Assembly: GCA_003509065.1 (NCBI GenBank)
Contig: DODG01000203.1
Coordinates: 1-11,905 of the forward strand
Origin: Acidobacteriota bacterium
GTDB taxonomy: Bacteria > Acidobacteriota > Vicinamibacteria > Vicinamibacterales > UBA823
Direction: 5' to 3'
DNA: 11,905 nt
Below the pieces are notes generated by a model, which worked only from the letters and a program-made list of their open reading frames with translations, was not told where the DNA came from and did not search any database. Shown piece by piece: positions 8,862 to 11,905 of this stretch. Position 1 is the first letter of the stretch; each line of letters starts with the position of its first letter. A program made the position numbers and the translations under genes.

Positions 8862-9746
8862 TCAAGATTTCATGCCAAGGTCATCAAGCACCTGGTTGTT
8901 CTCCCTCCAGTTTGCTCGAACCTTCACGTGTAGATCTAAATACACTCTCGCGTCAAAAAAACGCTCGAGTTCAACTCTCGCCTCTTCACCTATCCGCTTA
9001 ATCATCGTTCCACCTCGGCCTATGACGATAGGCTTCTGAGATGAATACTCGACCAAAATTGAACAATACAAGCGCATCAGTCCATTTTCATTGATCTCTT
9101 CAAAGCGATCCATCACCACCGCACTCGAGAATGGAATCTCTGCTCGCGTGTGCTGTAACAGTTTCTCGCGTACAATTTCGGTCACGAAAAATTGTTCGGG
9201 CTGATCGAGTACAGAGTCGTTAGGGTACAAGGCCTCACCCTCTGGCAATTGAGACAGGATTAGGCGTTCAAGGTCATCCACGCCTTCACCATCAAGAGCG
9301 GATATGGGAACAAGGGCTGTGAAGTCATGCTGCTTCCGATACCAGTCCATCTTCGGCAGCAACGTGTTCTTTGCCACCCGATCAATCTTATTTAGAACCA
9401 GCACCACAGGTATGCGCACTTGTTCCAATAAGCGAACCAGAAATCGATCGCCAGCCCCTATCGATTCCGTGGCGTCTATTACAACACCGAGCGCATCCAC
9501 TTGAGACATCGAGTCGAGCGCCATTTCAACCATTCGAACGTTCATTCGATGAAGTGGACGATGAATTCCTGGAGTGTCCATGAATACCACTTGACCTTGA
9601 GGATAGGACTTGACAGCCAAAATTCGATTTCGCGTTGTTTGAGGCTTATCCGAAACGATGGCGATCTTACGCCCAACGATACGATTCAGCAGGGTGGATT
9701 TCCCGGCATTCGGTCGGCCAACCAAAGAGACAATCCCTGATTTCAT
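8862..9746 (-). CDS. era: GTPase Era
   Basis: Era is an essential GTPase that binds the 3' end of 16S rRNA during 30S subunit assembly and couples this to growth control. The 294 residues have normal length. The GTPase domain carries G1 GRPNAGKS (10-17), the G2 region KPQTTRN (34-40), G3 DTPG (57-60), G4 NKID (119-122) and G5 SAL (149-151). The C-terminal KH RNA-binding domain shows PIVIGRGGTMIKRIGEEAR (about 239-257) followed by the typical ending VYLDLHVKVRANWRENNQVLDDLG. The start ATG overlaps the ybeY stop as ATGA (4 nt), a clear coupling arrangement; an AGGA about 11 nt before the ATG is the only Shine-Dalgarno-like sequence. The neighbouring ybeY product acts on the same 16S 3' end. After the stop come 140 nt without a gene, in which I see no convincing terminator. 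Confidence 0.98.
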   Translation of the reverse strand: MKSGIVSLVGRPNAGKSTLLNRIVGRKIAIVSDKPQTTRNRILAVKSYPQGQVVFMDTPGIHRPLHRMNVRMVEMALDSMSQVDALGVVIDATESIGAGDRFLVRLLEQVRIPVVLVLNKIDRVAKNTLLPKMDWYRKQHDFTALVPISALDGEGVDDLERLILSQLPEGEALYPNDSVLDQPEQFFVTEIVREKLLQHTRAEIPFSSAVVMDRFEEINENGLMRLYCSILVEYSSQKPIVIGRGGTMIKRIGEEARVELERFFDARVYLDLHVKVRANWRENNQVLDDLGMKS

Positions 9747-10291
9747 GGCGATCGTTGTCCTGCTCGCTCAATTAAGCTCACCGGTAGTCCGCCACGCAGT
9801 CGGCACTGCTTCTCTATGCGCGCCATAAGTCCGGCATCCTCTTCGTGGTTATAACCAAGGAGGTGTAACAGGCCGTGCAAAACAAGGATTCGCAACTCAA
9901 CCCGCTTTGCATGACCAGCCTCACAAGCCTGACGACTCGCTCGACCCGTTGCAATCACTATGTCGCCGAGATGAGAAAAACCAGTTTCTGAAGTCAGAGT
10001 TGTTGCTCCTCTAGGAGCCCGCTCGTTCCAAGGAAAGGACAAAACATCAGTCACACGGTCAACTCCACGAAATCGTCGATTAAGTGCCCGCATACGAGCG
10101 TCACTTACGAGAGCCACCGTAATAGAACCCGATGCAGACGGTGGTGCGACCAGTTGTAGCCACTGCTCTAGACCCGACCGTTGCACTCGACGGCCCGAGT
10201 GGTCAGTAACCTCGACGCAGAGGTGAGTTGCTGAACGTTTCACATCATATCCATGAATAAACTGTAAGTGTCCCCATTTTAAAACCTCCAT
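9743..10291 (-). CDS. ybeY: Endoribonuclease YbeY (rRNA maturation factor)
   Basis: YbeY is a zinc-dependent endoribonuclease needed for 16S rRNA 3' maturation and 70S quality control. With the ATG at 10291 it has 182 residues. Counting from there, the metal site HGLLHLLGYNH supplies His139, His143 and His149, and other family marks are TDVLSFPW (81-88) and GDIVIA (109-114). Conserved sequence starts only near LCVEVTDHSGRRV (about residue 24), so the N-terminus is some 15-20 residues longer than usual. Other possible starts are the GTG at 10294 and an in-frame GTG at 10243, which would give a more typical 166 residues. The GTG at 10243 lies one base after the stop of a 10-codon mini-ORF that has a much better ribosome binding site. 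phoH ends 12 nt upstream of the ATG and era overlaps the stop by 4 nt. Function is well supported; the start is not settled. Confidence 0.94.
   Translation of the reverse strand: MEVLKWGHLQFIHGYDVKRSATHLCVEVTDHSGRRVQRSGLEQWLQLVAPPSASGSITVALVSDARMRALNRRFRGVDRVTDVLSFPWNERAPRGATTLTSETGFSHLGDIVIATGRASRQACEAGHAKRVELRILVLHGLLHLLGYNHEEDAGLMARIEKQCRLRGGLPVSLIERAGQRSP
10245..10277 (-). CDS. Possible 10-residue leader ORF overlapping the ybeY 5' end
   Basis: On the minus strand, GGAGG (10289 to 10285) is followed after 7 nt by an ATG at 10277 that opens a 10-codon ORF reading MGTLTVYSWI and ending in TGA at 10247-10245. The TGA is one base before an in-frame ybeY GTG (10243). This is the best-placed Shine-Dalgarno sequence on the gene-bearing strand, and it serves a frame other than that of ybeY. 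It might be a coupling peptide that delivers ribosomes to the ybeY start, or simply chance. The peptide itself has no recognisable function. Confidence 0.25.
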   Translation of the reverse strand: MGTLTVYSWI

Positions 10292-10303
10292 CACACTCGA
10301 AGT

Positions 10304-11302
10304 TCAATGCGGGTCTCCCGCATTAGGAGGAGTGGATTGGACAGGGGTCGTGGTTCCTGATGTCAGAGAATGCTGTTCGTAGGCTCTTACGATTTGCTGA
10401 ACCAGAGTGTGTCGCACCACATCTCGCTCATTAAAATAAATAAAACTAATGCCATTGATCTCGCCTACAACATTCATAACTTCAATTAAACCTGAAACAC
10501 GTCCAGCGGGTAAATCGACTTGGGTTATATCTCCGGTAATAACAGCTTTGGAACCCAAGCCTAAGCGAGTGAGAAACATCTTCATCTGTTCTGACGTAGT
10601 ATTTTGCGCCTCGTCAAGAATTACGAATGCATCATTCAACGTCCGTCCTCGCATGAAAGCAAGGGGCGCAATTTCAATGACGCCACGATCTAGGAGTCGT
10701 TCGACCCGGTCAACATCGAGCATGTCATAAAGGGCATCATATAGTGGACGTAGATAAGGATTAACTTTCTCTTGGAGGTCGCCAGGCAAAAACCCGAGTT
10801 TTTCGCCAGCTTCGACTGCCGGGCGAGCCAGAATTATTCGATTAACTTTTTTTTCCATTAGGAACGATACCGCTTCGGCCATGGCCAAGTATGTCTTTCC
10901 TGTGCCAGCTGGTCCAACCCCAAAAACGATATCGAACTGCTCGATAGCCTTCAGATAGCGACGCTGCGTTACGCTTTTAGGAATAATTTGACGTTTCCCA
11001 GACAGCCGAACCGATCCTTTTAAGAAGTACTCTGTTAGATCAATGGCACCTTCTTGGATAATGAGCTGTGCGGATTGTTTCACATCATCCTTTGCAAACT
11101 TGTGACCCTTGGTCTGCATAAGGTGGATCTGCGAAATAAGCCAGTCGACCAGAGAAGCATTAGTCGGATCTCCGTCCACTACCAAAGTCTGACCATCGGT
11201 CGAAATCCGAACCTTGAACAACGCCTCAATGGTCTTCAGATTTTCGTCTAGAGTGCCGAACAGAATTTCGTTCACTTCCGAGGGAACTTGAATCCGTTTC
11301 AT
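10304..11302 (-). CDS. ybeZ: PhoH-like ATPase (YbeZ family)
   Basis: This is a PhoH/YbeZ-family P-loop ATPase, related to the helicase-type NTPases, whose gene commonly neighbours ybeY and whose product is thought to act with YbeY on rRNA. The 332 residues match the family. The N-terminal third (about 1-100) is the usual small domain. The NTPase core follows with Walker A VGPAGTGKT (129-137), IILARPAVEAGEKLGFLPGDLQEK (156-179), FMRGRTLNDAFVILDEAQN with Walker B at 227-231 (VILDE), TRLGLGSKAVITGD (245-258) and QVDLP (261-265). The last 20 or so residues are a low-complexity Ser/Thr/Pro tail. The ATG at 11302 is forced: an in-frame TAG lies six codons upstream and no start codon sits between. 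A GAAGGAGA sequence lies about 19 nt upstream of the ATG, unusually far. The gene follows aspS by 73 nt and precedes ybeY by 12 nt. Confidence 0.95.
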   Translation of the reverse strand: MKRIQVPSEVNEILFGTLDENLKTIEALFKVRISTDGQTLVVDGDPTNASLVDWLISQIHLMQTKGHKFAKDDVKQSAQLIIQEGAIDLTEYFLKGSVRLSGKRQIIPKSVTQRRYLKAIEQFDIVFGVGPAGTGKTYLAMAEAVSFLMEKKVNRIILARPAVEAGEKLGFLPGDLQEKVNPYLRPLYDALYDMLDVDRVERLLDRGVIEIAPLAFMRGRTLNDAFVILDEAQNTTSEQMKMFLTRLGLGSKAVITGDITQVDLPAGRVSGLIEVMNVVGEINGISFIYFNERDVVRHTLVQQIVRAYEQHSLTSGTTTPVQSTPPNAGDPH

Positions 11303-11375
11303 GAAAGAAAAATACTGCTATCTCCTTCTCTATCAATACATTATGAAAAGATTCTAGATCGCCCTAATAGATGGG

Positions 11376-11905
11376 TCAACCTTCGGTTCGCAAGGAGAGT
11401 TCTTTTAGCTGGCGCGCATCAACATCGGATGGGGCATCGCTCATCAAGTCAACTGCCGTCGTCGTCTTGGGAAAGGCAATTACGTCACGAATTGAATTCT
11501 CTTGGGCCAACAAGGCAACCAATCGGTCCAAACCCAGGGCGATACCACTATGAGGCGGCGTACCAAACTTCAGCGCATCGAGAAAAAATCCGAATCGTAA
11601 ACTCGCCTCTTCTTCACTAATATTCAATAAGGAAAAAATCTTCCGTTGTAACGTCTGATCGTGAATTCGAGTGCTTCCGCCACCGATTTCAGTCCCATTC
11701 AATACGAGATCGTACGACTTCGCACGAACTGCTTCTGGCCGTTCTTCTAACTTCTTTACATCTTCATCAACTGGAGCCGTAAACGGATGATGCATTGACA
11801 CATAGCGTCGATCTGTATCATCCCATTCCAAAAGCGGAAAATTCACCACCCATGCAAATTCATATCTACTCGGGTCCAGCAGTTTAGCCTTGGCCGCAAG
11901 TTCTA
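11376..11905 (-). CDS. aspS: Aspartate--tRNA ligase, C-terminal part (gene runs off the right edge)
   Basis: AspRS charges tRNA-Asp. About 175 C-terminal residues are visible, and the reading frame is open to the window edge; a bacterial AspRS is usually near 590 residues, so the anticodon-binding domain and most of the catalytic and GAD insertion domains lie outside. The visible part is the end of the class II catalytic core: RYEFAWVVNFPLLEWDD, then MHHPFTAP, YDLVLNGTEIGGGSTRIHD, FGFFLDALKFGTPPHSGIALGLDRL (class II motif 3) and NSIRDVIAFPKT. The ending SDAPSDVDARQLKELSL is typical of bacterial AspRS. Whether the enzyme is discriminating or also charges tRNA-Asn is decided by residues outside the window. 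The stop is a TGA at 11378-11376. The 73 nt gap to phoH contains no convincing terminator, so read-through is possible. Confidence 0.96.
   Translation of the reverse strand, partial: ELAAKAKLLDPSRYEFAWVVNFPLLEWDDTDRRYVSMHHPFTAPVDEDVKKLEERPEAVRAKSYDLVLNGTEIGGGSTRIHDQTLQRKIFSLLNISEEEASLRFGFFLDALKFGTPPHSGIALGLDRLVALLAQENSIRDVIAFPKTTTAVDLMSDAPSDVDARQLKELSLRTEG

Noticed and set aside
8751..8933. Plus-strand AAAGGAGG followed by ATG (8760) and a 57-codon frame spanning the era-mgtE gap
   Set aside because: The Shine-Dalgarno is only 1 nt from the first ATG and about 13 nt from the next, the frame runs into the antisense of era, and the predicted peptide resembles nothing I recognise. Probably chance.

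Overview
This window looks like ordinary bacterial core-genome sequence. All ten recognisable genes lie on the minus strand, so transcription runs from right to left. In that order they are aspS (3' end only), phoH/ybeZ, ybeY, era, mgtE, recO, glyQ, glyS, ppdK and mutL (5' end only). I see no transposase, phage gene, CRISPR array, tRNA, rRNA or toxin-antitoxin pair, and no gap longer than 140 bases. I did not find a new biological system here.

The organism is a bacterium. The two-subunit glycyl-tRNA synthetase (glyQ plus glyS), the bacterial-type AspRS C-terminus and the phoH-ybeY-era-recO-glyQ-glyS order point to a lineage outside those that use single-chain GlyRS. Base composition looks close to balanced by eye. 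Acidobacteriota or a similar uncultured Gram-negative phylum is a guess from gene order and protein style, and the window cannot settle it.

Layout. At the right end, aspS stops 73 nt before phoH. PhoH (putative ATPase), YbeY (rRNA-processing RNase) and Era (30S assembly GTPase) form a tight ribosome-maturation block: phoH and ybeY are about a dozen bases apart, and ybeY and era overlap by 4 nt. The magnesium channel gene mgtE follows, with the two largest gaps of the window on either side (140 and 130 nt), so it looks like a separately expressed insertion in the cluster. A second tight block is recO, glyQ and glyS (17 nt gap, then an 8 nt overlap). After 67 nt comes ppdK, and 32 nt further mutL begins and runs off the left edge.

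Together the genes serve translation (AspRS, GlyRS), ribosome maturation (PhoH, YbeY, Era), Mg2+ supply (MgtE), DNA repair (RecO, MutL) and the PEP/pyruvate node (PpdK). The points worth a second look are a strongly initiated 10-codon mini-ORF at the start of ybeY, a long basic N-terminal extension on PpdK, the isolation of mgtE within the cluster, and generally poor Shine-Dalgarno sequences.
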